Assembly: GCA_964293475.1 (NCBI GenBank)
Contig: CAXYYJ010000016.1
Location: forward strand, 1 to 64,000
Length of the DNA: 64,000 bases
Direction of reading: 5' to 3'
From: UBA12170 sp964293475
GTDB lineage: Bacteria > Bacteroidota > Bacteroidia > Bacteroidales > UBA12170
Shown: one piece after another, positions 45,791 to 54,524 of the stretch
Position numbering within the stretch: position 1 is the stretch's first letter
Layout of the letters: each line of letters begins with the position of its first letter
Made by a program: the position numbers and the translations under genes
Notes under the pieces: model-generated
What the model was told of the DNA's origin: nothing
Databases searched by the model: none
What the model saw: only the letters and a program-made list of their open reading frames with translations

Positions 45791-46568
45791 TGTTAAATAT
45801 CAGTAATTGCAATTCTGAAACAATGTTTTTATCTGCAATACCCGTGAAGCGGCATTTCGGATTTTTGTATGGATCTTTCAGCATTTGTACTTTTCCTTCT
45901 TTTGTAATGTCTCTACCAATTCCCCCGATGCTAATTTTTATAACTATTATCTTCGGAAATTGGCTTCCTTTACAAGGGTGTTGCATCTTAAATTCTGCAA
46001 TCTCCTCTTTAATCGCATCAGAGTATTTCTCAAATTTTTCAGTATTTTTCACCTTTTTACCCCCGGTTGAAATAAAATAGTTGCGATGAATGTGAAATAG
46101 GTAACCCTGTACTTTTGCTGTTGCAGTTTTTTTGAGATCATTATTCAAATGCTGTTTAAATGTATTTACACTTCCAGCAGATTTTTCAGTACCGAATTCA
46201 AAGATGTAATCTGGAACAAGCCATGCTTTTTTTCTTTTCAAATTTATTGGATCATCAATTTGTTCTACATCTGATTTATTTAAGATTACAAAATCGCTTC
46301 TCGAATAAGCTGATGAAGTATGTCCGTATTCCTTATGTAATAACATTGTTTTGTATTTAACTTTGGAGGGTTTTCCAACGCTATTGCCAATTGGACATTC
46401 CGTATTGTGAAGTTCATTAGCAGGGTTTAACACAGGAATTTTCATTAATTCATGAACGACCAGCTGGTGAACATCAGACTCTGAAACATAAATTAGTGGG
46501 TTCTTACAAATAAATGAAATGACGTTTACTAAGCAATCATTAATTTGAGCTTGTAGTGGATTATTCAT
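45771..46568 (-). CDS. Unknown protein with PD-(D/E)XK-like nuclease signature
   Basis: 265 aa, cytoplasmic. The segment YSRSDFVILNK (about 90), followed by AWLVPDYIFEFGTEKS (about 120) and a Lys-rich helix LKKTATAKVQGYLFHIHRNYF, resembles the D...E-x-x core and following helix of PD-(D/E)XK nucleases. The match is partial: the usual ExK is E-F-G-T-E-K. No family recognised. It is the first gene of the operon with the RNase J-like and metallophosphoesterase genes, overlapping the former by 20 bases. A targeting or nuclease role in an RNA- or phage-directed system is inference. Confidence 0.5.
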   Translation of the reverse strand: MNNPLQAQINDCLVNVISFICKNPLIYVSESDVHQLVVHELMKIPVLNPANELHNTECPIGNSVGKPSKVKYKTMLLHKEYGHTSSAYSRSDFVILNKSDVEQIDDPINLKRKKAWLVPDYIFEFGTEKSAGSVNTFKQHLNNDLKKTATAKVQGYLFHIHRNYFISTGGKKVKNTEKFEKYSDAIKEEIAEFKMQHPCKGSQFPKIIVIKISIGGIGRDITKEGKVQMLKDPYKNPKCRFTGIADKNIVSELQLLIFNNEPNNP

Positions 46569-46983
46569 TTTCCTTCAACTTTAACTAATATAAATATTTA
46601 ATGGCTTACACTGTTCAAACCTGCTTACAATTAAATTCAATATCTTCTTTTACGAAGTTTTTTCGTGTTAGAATAGCTATTAAGTTCAGGCTGTCTAAAA
46701 ACCAAAGAAAAAGCCCCATTTTCTCCCCAAAAGTAACCATTTTATGCTATGTTGCTGAAAAATTGATGGGTTTTTTATAAAAAAATCTAACGGTTTGAAA
46801 GGTTCTGCTTGATGTTGTGAATTATTTACACTTAAGTAATATTTTGCCAGAGTTGTTAACAAATCTGACTGATTCAATAGCTTATTAAACAGAGTTTCTT
46901 TCAAATGCCAATGATGGATATTTATACAATTAAGCGATTGAAAATTAGCTTAATGAGAAAAATAATATTAACTTCACCACAAT
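46569..46983. other. Gene-free region with possible IS-end remnant
   Basis: About 415 bases. AGGCTGTCTAAAAACC at 46689-46704 resembles the terminal inverted repeats of some Bacteroidota transposons of the IS1182/IS4 type, but no partner repeat or transposase is present. TTCTCCCCAAAA at 46720-46731 also occurs inside the 91-bp repeat. A 69-codon minus-strand frame here has no family resemblance. Confidence 0.35.
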
Positions 46984-47529
46984 TTAATTGAGTATGGTTA
47001 TAATTTCAATACCATGGTTCAAATATTTTGAAAAATCATTATCATCTGTAACAATTTTCCATTTTGCGATTTTTGCCATCTCAAGATAATAGCTGTCGTT
47101 AAAATCGATATATGAAAAGTGAGATAAAACATCATCTATCTCAATGGCATTAAAATTATCTGATGTCTTTTCGCACATCCGTATGATTTTGTTGATGTTT
47201 ATTTTAATTTCATCAACAGTTTCTATATACCGATCTGTGCCAACATAATCCTTTTTAAAATCTGCATTATGCACACCATTTTCATCTTTCCAAATATTAA
47301 AATCCATCCTTAAATTTCTATTGGAAAACTCAGATAAAATCAAACTACTTATAAATATAGTACTTCCAGAAGTATTTATACTTTGAAGAAAAGATGAATA
47401 GTGCTTCTGTTTTCTTTTATTAAATTCTGCTATAGGACTAAATAAATACATCCAAACATTATTATCGAAAAAGAAAACATCAGTTGATTTTGGGTCGTAT
47501 TTGGTAATATCAGTAAGTTTAGCTGCCAT
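46984..47529 (-). CDS. PIN-domain nuclease
   Basis: 181 aa. PIN-like acidic residues appear in order: Asp22 in FFFDNNVWMYLF, Glu67 in SSLILSEFSNR, Asp142/Asp145 in YIDFNDSYYLEMAK and Asp162/Asp163 in KIVTDDNDF. This is the four-acid layout of PIN ribonucleases, which cut RNA with Mg or Mn. At 181 aa it is longer than VapC toxins (about 130). The gene upstream is not a usual antitoxin but a STAS-like protein whose stop it overlaps by 11 bases, and an ATPase precedes that. It is therefore probably the effector of a three-gene module. Confidence 0.75.
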   Translation of the reverse strand: MAAKLTDITKYDPKSTDVFFFDNNVWMYLFSPIAEFNKRKQKHYSSFLQSINTSGSTIFISSLILSEFSNRNLRMDFNIWKDENGVHNADFKKDYVGTDRYIETVDEIKININKIIRMCEKTSDNFNAIEIDDVLSHFSYIDFNDSYYLEMAKIAKWKIVTDDNDFSKYLNHGIEIITILN

Positions 47530-47875
47530 AAATTGCGTTATTTGCTGAATCTTCGAAACCTTTTTTATTCGCTAAGTATTGCTTTGCGCGATCAACAACT
47601 TTTTTAAATAAAATTCTATCCTCCTGGGCAACATTTTTAAGTTTTAAGGATGTATTTAATTTCTCACTGCTATAAATGCTATATAGTTGGCCAATAGCTG
47701 TATTTAAAAATGCAGTTGTCATTAATGAAATATTAAAAAAATCAAGCTCAACAATATATCCTTCCTTGAAGGCTTCTATTATATTTGTATATACATTTTC
47801 TCCATCATCTGATGAAACAGCTGAGTTCCTATTAATTATTTCTATTACTTTAATATTCTTCAATTTTGCTTCCAT
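47519..47875 (-). CDS. STAS-like (DUF4325) protein
   Basis: 118 aa. The sequence YTNIIEAFKEGYIVELDFFNISLMTTAFLNTAIGQLY fits the STAS-like DUF4325 family: a strand with an acidic turn followed by a helix, as in anti-sigma factor antagonists. STAS proteins bind GHKL kinases or ATPases and switch partners upon phosphorylation or nucleotide binding. Here it lies 12 bases after such an ATPase gene and overlaps the PIN gene by 11 bases, so it is well placed to couple the ATPase to the nuclease. Confidence 0.75.
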   Translation of the reverse strand: MEAKLKNIKVIEIINRNSAVSSDDGENVYTNIIEAFKEGYIVELDFFNISLMTTAFLNTAIGQLYSIYSSEKLNTSLKLKNVAQEDRILFKKVVDRAKQYLANKKGFEDSANNAIYGS

Positions 47876-47887
47876 AATGTAAATATA

Positions 47888-48766
47888 TTAAAAAATATCA
47901 TCTAATGACACTTCTTCGACGAGTCTATAATAATCTTTATCATCTAAATTAAATTCGATATTGACAATTGTGCCGGGAAATGGATTGTCAAAAATCTTAT
48001 TTTCAGTTTCTCCATTTCGATATTCCCAGTAACCGTCTGAAGAAACAATTTGAATCTTACCTTTGTTTAATTTGATAAATTCAAAAATAATATCCAACCC
48101 TAGACCTCCTGGAATATTACCTGTTTTTGTTGTATTCCCATACTCCAAAGCCCATTCAATAGCATCGGAACCAGATAGATTTGTTTGCAAATACTCATTT
48201 ACATTTGACTTTATAGTTTTACCCATATCAACAATTGTCATATCAAGTCTTTTAATTCCTTTACTTGAAAAATATTGACCACAAGTATAGATTTGTTTAC
48301 AATGGCCATGCGTTCGGGCATTTTCGAAAATTTCAAGAATACTATCATTTATCTTTTTGCCAAGTAACTGACTTAGTTTACGAAAGTCTGGTTTTGAAAG
48401 AAGCTCATCCCGAATATAATCCATGAATTCAATATCTTCATAGGGTGTAAATTTCTGAAATGTTATTATTCTGTTTTTAGTGTCAGGAACCGATTCCCAT
48501 CCATAGCTGCAAAGAAACCTATTCTTTTGCAAAGTCTTTTGAAGCAATGGCTTTATATTAACGAATGCTAAGGTTTTTTTTTGTTCATCACTAATTGAAC
48601 AAATTGCTCCCAATATAGCGGAAAGATTAGCTTCAAACTTATTATTGTTTTGGAAATTTATAACAACCTCCTTATCCTTATTCTGTGATAATTCAAAACT
48701 AAGTTCAATTAGGCTATTATACCCATCAAAATCACTCCTCACATAACTATGAATCAGAAACTCCAT
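47888..48766 (-). CDS. STAS-like/GHKL ATPase fusion
   Basis: 292 aa. Residues about 20-85 (VVINFQNNNKFEANLSAILGAI, LAFVNIKPLLQKTL) look like a STAS-type fold. Residues about 115-280 are a histidine-kinase-type GHKL ATPase: N box EIFENARTH (Glu145, Asn149, His153), G1 box VDMGKTI (Asp180, Gly182, second Gly missing) and G2 box GNIPGGLGLDIIFEFI. There is no transmembrane segment, HisKA dimerisation helix or receiver domain, so it is not a two-component sensor kinase. It is the first gene of the three-gene operon ending with the PIN nuclease. Confidence 0.75.
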   Translation of the reverse strand: MEFLIHSYVRSDFDGYNSLIELSFELSQNKDKEVVINFQNNNKFEANLSAILGAICSISDEQKKTLAFVNIKPLLQKTLQKNRFLCSYGWESVPDTKNRIITFQKFTPYEDIEFMDYIRDELLSKPDFRKLSQLLGKKINDSILEIFENARTHGHCKQIYTCGQYFSSKGIKRLDMTIVDMGKTIKSNVNEYLQTNLSGSDAIEWALEYGNTTKTGNIPGGLGLDIIFEFIKLNKGKIQIVSSDGYWEYRNGETENKIFDNPFPGTIVNIEFNLDDKDYYRLVEEVSLDDIF

Positions 48767-49109
48767 GCCGAATTAAATTTGACACATTTTTTCAACAATA
48801 TTACTAATTTACAAACTGGAATTTGAACTCATTGTAAAATTTTTTTCCATAGTTATAATCATCTCCAATGCTTACAATTCAATTGTTTTTAAGCTAAAAA
48901 AACTCACATAGCAATCCTTTTAACTATTGAAAAAAAAACATCTTCGGGTTGAATTCAAAATGTCCAAAGATTATTTCATGGCTGGTTTTATAATATAATA
49001 TAACACTATAATTAGTGATGAGTTTTTAAGATGTTGGCTCTTTAGCTACCCTTTACATTCAATGTTGGCTCGTGTGGACTTGCAAAATGGGCTTACGGCT
49101 GTGGGTTGG
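48767..49109. other. Gene-free region with GTTGGC direct repeats
   Basis: About 340 bases between two minus-strand operons. ATGTTGGCTC occurs at 49031-49040 and again at 49062-49071, and GGTTGGC at 49103-49109 next to the hsdR stop. CAATATTA at 48796-48803 would be a weak -7 box (TAATATTG) for the ATPase operon. No reading frame was supported. Confidence 0.45.
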
Positions 49110-52100
49110 CTATTTGTTGTTTGAAAAATCATCTGCAATCAGTTTTGCTTGTTCCAAAATTGTCTTTACGGCTTGGTCTTGTTTCTCGGGCGGATAGCCA
49201 TATTTCTTTAAAATCCTTTTTATCATTACTCGCATTTTGGCTTGTACGCTTTCTTTCTTATCCCAATCTATAGTTACAGAATTTTTAACGCTTACAACTA
49301 ATTCTCTTGCAATGGTTTTTAAAATGTCGTCTCCTAAAATATAAACGGCACTGTCGCTTACTTCCAATGCGTCATAAAATGCCAATTCTCTAAAGTCGAG
49401 ATTTAGATTTTCGCCACGTTTATCTGCTTCTTTGATTTCTTTGGCAAGCCGTATTAGTTCTTCTATGATTTCTGCTGCTGTGATGGCGTTGTTTTGATAT
49501 CGCTTAATGGCATCAGCCAACATCTCTGAAAATTTCTTGCCCTGTATGATGTTTCTTTGTGAACGTTGTTTGATTTCATCGTTAAGTAATCTGCGTAAAA
49601 GTTCTAAAGCAAGGTTCTTTCTTGGCATATCTTTCAGCTCTGCCATAAACTCGTCTGAAAGAATATTCAAGCCTGATATTTCAGGATTTTGCAAGCCTGC
49701 TGCTTCGAAAATGTCAACGACTTCTGTTGAAATCAAAGCATCTGAAATGATTTGTCTGATAGCAGTTTCTACTTCTTCATCACTTCGTTTTTTATTGCTT
49801 TCCCTTAGTTTAGAAATTCTTGATTTTATTGCTTGGAAGAAACTCAAATCATCTCGTATCTCTATTGCTTTTGGATGCGGAACTGAAATAGCAAATGCTT
49901 TGGAAAGATTGGAAACATTGGTACTATACCTTTCTTGTCCTTTGTCTAATCCCAAAATGAAGTCCGTTGCATCTAAAAGGAAAATAAGTTTCTCTCTCGG
50001 CTGTAATGTAAAAAAGCGTTTGTAGTCGAAACCGTGGAATAAGTCCACCACGATTTCATAAAGCTCTTCCATTTTGGAAACTGCTTCTTCCTGGTCAAAT
50101 TCAATTTTCCCCTTTCCACCGCTTGAAGTGTAAACGCTTAATGCTTTTTTCAAGTCTTGTGCAATGCCCAAATAGTCCACAATCAAACCGCCTTCTTTGT
50201 CTTTGAAAACTCGGTTTACTCGGGCAATGGCTTGCATCAAGTTATGACCTGTCATTGGTTTGTCCACATACAACGTATGCAAACAAGGTGCGTCAAAACC
50301 TGTGAGCCACATATCACGAACCAAAACCAATTTTAATGAGTCTTTTGGGTCTCGCAAACGGTCGCCAATGGCTTTTCTTCTTGGTTTATTGCGGATGTGT
50401 TCTTGCCAATCCAATGGGTCGGAAGATGAACCTGTCATTATTACTTTGATAACTCCTTTTTCATCATCCCCGCTGTACCATTCAGGACGAATTTTGATAA
50501 TTTCATTATGCAATGCCACACAAATTCTGCGACTCATATTTACAATCATTCCTTTGCCGTCAAATACTTCGCTGCGTTGTTCAAAGTGTTTTACAATATC
50601 AGCAGCCACTTGTTGTAAACGTTTTTTACTTCCTACAATGGCTTCTTGTTGTGTCCACTTGGCAAAGCGTTGTTGGCGTTCGGTGAGTTCGTCTTCTTCG
50701 GTTACTTCTTCAATGCGCTGGTCAATTATTTCCTGCTCTTTCGGGTCAAGTTCTATTTTGGCTAAACGGCTTTCGTAGAAAATGCGAACTGTTGCACCGT
50801 CCTGCACTGCTTGGTGAATGTCGTAGATGTCAACATATTCGCCAAAAATGGCTTGTGTGTTCTTGTCTTCTTTTTCTATGGGTGTACCTGTGAAACCAAT
50901 GAATGAAGCATTGGGCAAAGCATCACGCATATGACGAGCGTAGCCATCAATAAAATCGTACTGGCTCCTGTGTGCTTCGTCTGCAATTACCACAATGTTT
51001 CTTCTGTCCGAAAGTTTTGGGTAAGTGCCGCCTTTTTCATCAGGCATAAATTTTTGGATGGTAGTAAAAACAACACCACCCGAAACCACTGAAAGCAAGG
51101 TTTGCAAATGGCTTCTACTTTCTGCTTGTACTGGTGTTTGCCTGATTAATTGCTGACAATTGCTGAATGTCTCAAAAAGCTGTTGGTCTAAATCGTTACG
51201 GTCAGTTAAAACTACAATCGTTGGGTTGTTGAGTTGTGGCGTTACCACCATCTTACCCGAGTAAAAAACCATACTCAAACTCTTGCCGCTACCTTGTGTA
51301 TGCCACACTACACCTGCCCTTTGGTCGCCAAAGGTGGCTGATGCTTTGATAGTAGAATAAATGGCTTTGTTTACTGCATAATATTGATGATAAGCCGCAA
51401 TTTTCTTTAAGGTTTTATCTTTCGTTTTTTCAAAAACGATAAAATAGCGGATTAAATCAATGATGGTTTTCTTGTTCAACATTCCGCTTAACACTACATC
51501 CATTTCAATATTTGCGGTGGGTGTTGGAAACAAAGTTGAATTATAAAGGTCGTTGGAAGGTTCTGCTACAATATTTTTGGGTTGTATTTCAGGAATTTTC
51601 CAACCGCTAAAACGGCTCCAATCGCTGGTTATGGTTCCTGCTTTAGCAAACCAACCGTCTGTAACTATTAAGAAACTGTTGTAATTGAAAAGGGTCGGAA
51701 TTGTCTGTTTGTAAGTCATCAACTGATTGTAAGCTGCTTTTAAATCTGCTTTTTCATCAGTTGCGTTTTTGATTTCTATCACCACCAAAGGCAAGCCGTT
51801 AATAAAGACAATTACATCAGGTCGTTTGTTGCTGTGATTTTCAATTATGGTAAATTGATTGACTGCCGTAAAATCATTGTTTTCGGGTTTTTGAAAATCA
51901 ATCAACCAGACTTTAAAGGTCTTGATTATTTCGCCTTCTCTTCCTTTTACATCAACGCCTTCGGTGATGAGTTTATGGAACGCTTCGTTGTTTGCTAACA
52001 TATTGGTAAAAGGTACTCGTGCCACATTTCTTGCAGCTTCTTCCCGTATTTCGGCAGGAATTTCAGGATTGATTTTATCAATAGCGGCTTGCAAACGATT

Positions 52101-52220
52101 GGTTAAAACCACTTCATTGTATGCCCGCTCAATGATTGCACCATTTAGTATGTTATAGCCTTGCTCTTGCAAAGTTTGCAATGCCATTTGTTCTATTTCT
52201 TCTTCTGTTAATATATTCAT
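49110..52220 (-). CDS. hsdR: Type I restriction enzyme R subunit
   Basis: 1036 aa. The N-terminal nuclease has RPDVIVFINGLPLVVIEIK, a PD-(D/E)XK core (Asp and ExK). The translocase shows WHTQGSGKSLSM (Walker A), VVIADEAHRSQYDF (DEAD/H motif II) and FIGFTGTPI (motif III), then MQAIARVNRVFKDK (motif VI). The C-terminal helical region binds the methyltransferase. Length agrees with HsdR (about 1000-1050). It translocates DNA and cuts it at a distance from unmodified sites. Its ATG overlaps the stop of the HEPN-motif gene as TAATG. Confidence 0.95.
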   Translation of the reverse strand: MNILTEEEIEQMALQTLQEQGYNILNGAIIERAYNEVVLTNRLQAAIDKINPEIPAEIREEAARNVARVPFTNMLANNEAFHKLITEGVDVKGREGEIIKTFKVWLIDFQKPENNDFTAVNQFTIIENHSNKRPDVIVFINGLPLVVIEIKNATDEKADLKAAYNQLMTYKQTIPTLFNYNSFLIVTDGWFAKAGTITSDWSRFSGWKIPEIQPKNIVAEPSNDLYNSTLFPTPTANIEMDVVLSGMLNKKTIIDLIRYFIVFEKTKDKTLKKIAAYHQYYAVNKAIYSTIKASATFGDQRAGVVWHTQGSGKSLSMVFYSGKMVVTPQLNNPTIVVLTDRNDLDQQLFETFSNCQQLIRQTPVQAESRSHLQTLLSVVSGGVVFTTIQKFMPDEKGGTYPKLSDRRNIVVIADEAHRSQYDFIDGYARHMRDALPNASFIGFTGTPIEKEDKNTQAIFGEYVDIYDIHQAVQDGATVRIFYESRLAKIELDPKEQEIIDQRIEEVTEEDELTERQQRFAKWTQQEAIVGSKKRLQQVAADIVKHFEQRSEVFDGKGMIVNMSRRICVALHNEIIKIRPEWYSGDDEKGVIKVIMTGSSSDPLDWQEHIRNKPRRKAIGDRLRDPKDSLKLVLVRDMWLTGFDAPCLHTLYVDKPMTGHNLMQAIARVNRVFKDKEGGLIVDYLGIAQDLKKALSVYTSSGGKGKIEFDQEEAVSKMEELYEIVVDLFHGFDYKRFFTLQPREKLIFLLDATDFILGLDKGQERYSTNVSNLSKAFAISVPHPKAIEIRDDLSFFQAIKSRISKLRESNKKRSDEEVETAIRQIISDALISTEVVDIFEAAGLQNPEISGLNILSDEFMAELKDMPRKNLALELLRRLLNDEIKQRSQRNIIQGKKFSEMLADAIKRYQNNAITAAEIIEELIRLAKEIKEADKRGENLNLDFRELAFYDALEVSDSAVYILGDDILKTIARELVVSVKNSVTIDWDKKESVQAKMRVMIKRILKKYGYPPEKQDQAVKTILEQAKLIADDFSNNK

Positions 52221-53290
52221 TATGGCACAATTAAATTGATTATTACTGCTTGCTCTCCATCAAATCGAGCCTGCAGATGGGCAAATGAAACTTCTTCTCG
52301 TCTGGCTACTGGCTCAAACCAATATTGGCTATCTCTTTTGAATTTGTATAAACTCAAATACGATTCTCTGCTACCAGCTACAGTATGAAAATGAAGAAAT
52401 GGTGATAAGCTGAACACTTCATTCTCCCATTTAAGAAAAATCTGTTCTTGACCTAAACTCAAAACGTAAGCTTGAGTTGGCCCAAAATCAAAATTGTCAT
52501 ATTCCTTATTTAAAAAATGACCGTTAAACTCTTCGCACCAACATTTACTTGAAAAACTTTCAAATCTCAAAATCTTACAGTCAGCTAAAAACTCTGTCAT
52601 CATCAACATTTCCTTGAAAAGTGGAATGACTTGTAAAAGTTCCACTTCGGCTTCTTCTCTGGTAGGTGTATTATGGTGTGAAATGTCGTTTCGGATGTCT
52701 TGCAAAGCCAAAAGTTTATCCAACATATCAGGCTCTATTTCTTCGCACTTCAGACCAAGTCCAGTTGCTCTGGAATATTCAACTACTGCTTTAAGGTTTT
52801 GAATTTTAGCTTTAAGTGCATCAGAAAGCAATTTTCTTGTATTGAATGGTTCAAATACAGGATTGCCGTTAGCACCTATTGAAACAAATACTTGAGAGGC
52901 TTTTAAATCAATATTTTTATGGCGAATTTCACCCCAAACAATGGCGTACAGAACAAAAACTATAGACTCCCAAGTATCTTTCAGGTGCAATAATTTTCTT
53001 ACTGGGTCTGATGCACCTTCGCCTTTTTCCGAGAGCCTGAAATTGTATGCAATACAGGATGGATATTGATTGAACACAACTTCTTTTATTCTTTCATACT
53101 CAGAATTTAAAAAGTCTTGATAGGCTTCTGTATAGCCAATAGGCTCCATCTCATACAAAATTTTGCTGGGTTGAAATTGAGTGCCCCCAACTTTGACCTG
53201 CCCATTGGCTTCAATCCTGCAATCTTCATCTAACGATTCGTTAAATCGCTGATACTTTGCATCATTATATGGTAGTAGGTTATCAGCCAT
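52220..53290 (-). CDS. HEPN-motif protein embedded in the type I restriction operon
   Basis: 356 aa, cytoplasmic. Residues 200-205 read RNDISH inside LLALQDIRNDISHHN, an R-N-x3-H signature of HEPN ribonucleases, flanked by helices (TWESIVFVLYAIVWGEIRH at about 107-124, LLQVIPLFKEMLMMTEFL at about 218-235). The N- and C-terminal parts match no family I recognise. The gene overlaps hsdS by 8 bases and hsdR by one base (TAATG), so its production is tied to the restriction enzyme. By analogy with anticodon nucleases such as PrrC, guarded by a type I enzyme, it may be an RNA-cutting back-up; that is inference. It carries no ATPase motif, unlike PrrC. Confidence 0.65.
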   Translation of the reverse strand: MADNLLPYNDAKYQRFNESLDEDCRIEANGQVKVGGTQFQPSKILYEMEPIGYTEAYQDFLNSEYERIKEVVFNQYPSCIAYNFRLSEKGEGASDPVRKLLHLKDTWESIVFVLYAIVWGEIRHKNIDLKASQVFVSIGANGNPVFEPFNTRKLLSDALKAKIQNLKAVVEYSRATGLGLKCEEIEPDMLDKLLALQDIRNDISHHNTPTREEAEVELLQVIPLFKEMLMMTEFLADCKILRFESFSSKCWCEEFNGHFLNKEYDNFDFGPTQAYVLSLGQEQIFLKWENEVFSLSPFLHFHTVAGSRESYLSLYKFKRDSQYWFEPVARREEVSFAHLQARFDGEQAVIINLIVP

Positions 53291-54524
53291 TGATTTCTAT
53301 TTCACCCGACATTAGTTTGGGTAATAAACTGTTTCGGGTATTTATTAAAGTTTCATTTTCTGCAAGGTTGTCCAATATCTTTTCAAACATTGGTTTTACG
53401 GTTTTGCCAAACGTTTCAATCAATTCAGCGGGTGGAATAATTGCCCGAATACTTTCAATGGCTGATGCACTGATATTTGGCTGTGCGCTTCCTAATGCAG
53501 AATTCTGTATGGCTGTTTGGTATGTGTCAGTTGAAAGCAATAAGTACATAAACAAGTTGCCATAGGCAGTTTTCTCTTGAAACATTCCGACACGTTGATT
53601 GAGCCAAAGATTCTGTTCTGTCAATGGCACTAAGCCAATTTTACCAACTTCTGCTCCTGTCATTGCAATAAGCAAAGAGCCGCTTTCAATTTTAAATTTT
53701 TTATCTAAGGATGAAATAACCGAAGCATCTACAAAATCGGTGTTTTTAATATCCACCACATTACCGTTTATGTTTTTGATTTTGATGATGCCAACTACAC
53801 CCTGTTCCTGAAAATCTTTGCTCTTAAAAGCATAGCCATTTTGAACATAACATATTTCGCCAATTCCGTTTATACTCCAACTTTCTGGAATTTCACCAAA
53901 CTCGCTATGCTTTAAGTTGCCTTCAGCATTGGGATAGTTGAAATTGACAAACCATTCTTTAAAAATCGTTCGGGCTATTTCTTCAAGGGTTTGGTTGCTG
54001 GCAAGGTTGTTTTCGATTTTGTCGTCTATGGTAGAAAGGATTTCGGCAATCTTCTGTTGAGTATTAATATCTGGGCAAAGAATTTCAAAAGTTTCAAATA
54101 AAGACGGATTAAATGCTGGAAATGTTGTCGTGGAACCTTCCGCAATTGTATTTAATAATTCAATGATTTGATTTTGCGACAAATAATAATACAAGAAATA
54201 TGGCTCAATTTCTTTACAAGTGATTACCGCAAATCCTGTTGAAACGACTGTGTTCGGCTTTGGGTTTCTTAAAATTCCAAAATGTCTTTGTATTGGTCTT
54301 ACTGTGGAATAAATAATGTCCTTATCCTTTACCAATCTTTTTGCTCTACTTGGTGCATCTTCAATTTTAAGTACTGTTGGATTTGCAAAATTATTTTGAG
54401 TTACTGATGACGTATCATAGTATTCAATTTCGTTGTAAGGATTATTTCTACTTAGAGAATTCTTGTTTATTTCAATCAAATCTCCAAGAACTTTTATTTC
54501 CCACTCATTAAAACTCATATCCAA
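53283..54524 (-). CDS. hsdS: Type I restriction enzyme specificity subunit
   Basis: 413 aa. Two target-recognition halves are visible, each followed by a conserved helix: IAEILSTIDDKIENNLASNQTLEEIARTIF (about 155-185) in the middle and a second region ending LINTRNSLLPKLMSGEIEI at the C-terminus. The first half holds EIEYYDTSSVTQNN and the second GYAFKSKDFQEQG. It sets the recognition sequence for methylation and cleavage. The start overlaps hsdM by 17 bases. The site cannot be predicted by eye. Confidence 0.92.
   Translation of the reverse strand: MDMSFNEWEIKVLGDLIEINKNSLSRNNPYNEIEYYDTSSVTQNNFANPTVLKIEDAPSRAKRLVKDKDIIYSTVRPIQRHFGILRNPKPNTVVSTGFAVITCKEIEPYFLYYYLSQNQIIELLNTIAEGSTTTFPAFNPSLFETFEILCPDINTQQKIAEILSTIDDKIENNLASNQTLEEIARTIFKEWFVNFNYPNAEGNLKHSEFGEIPESWSINGIGEICYVQNGYAFKSKDFQEQGVVGIIKIKNINGNVVDIKNTDFVDASVISSLDKKFKIESGSLLIAMTGAEVGKIGLVPLTEQNLWLNQRVGMFQEKTAYGNLFMYLLLSTDTYQTAIQNSALGSAQPNISASAIESIRAIIPPAELIETFGKTVKPMFEKILDNLAENETLINTRNSLLPKLMSGEIEING

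Noticed and set aside
46695..46904. 69-codon minus-strand frame next to an IS-end-like motif
   Set aside because: No transposase motif can be recognised and there is no partner inverted repeat, so it was kept only as a note on the gene-free region.
47888..48766. GHKL gene considered as a two-component sensor kinase
   Set aside because: There is no membrane segment, no HisKA helix with phospho-histidine and no receiver domain; the neighbours are STAS-like and PIN genes.
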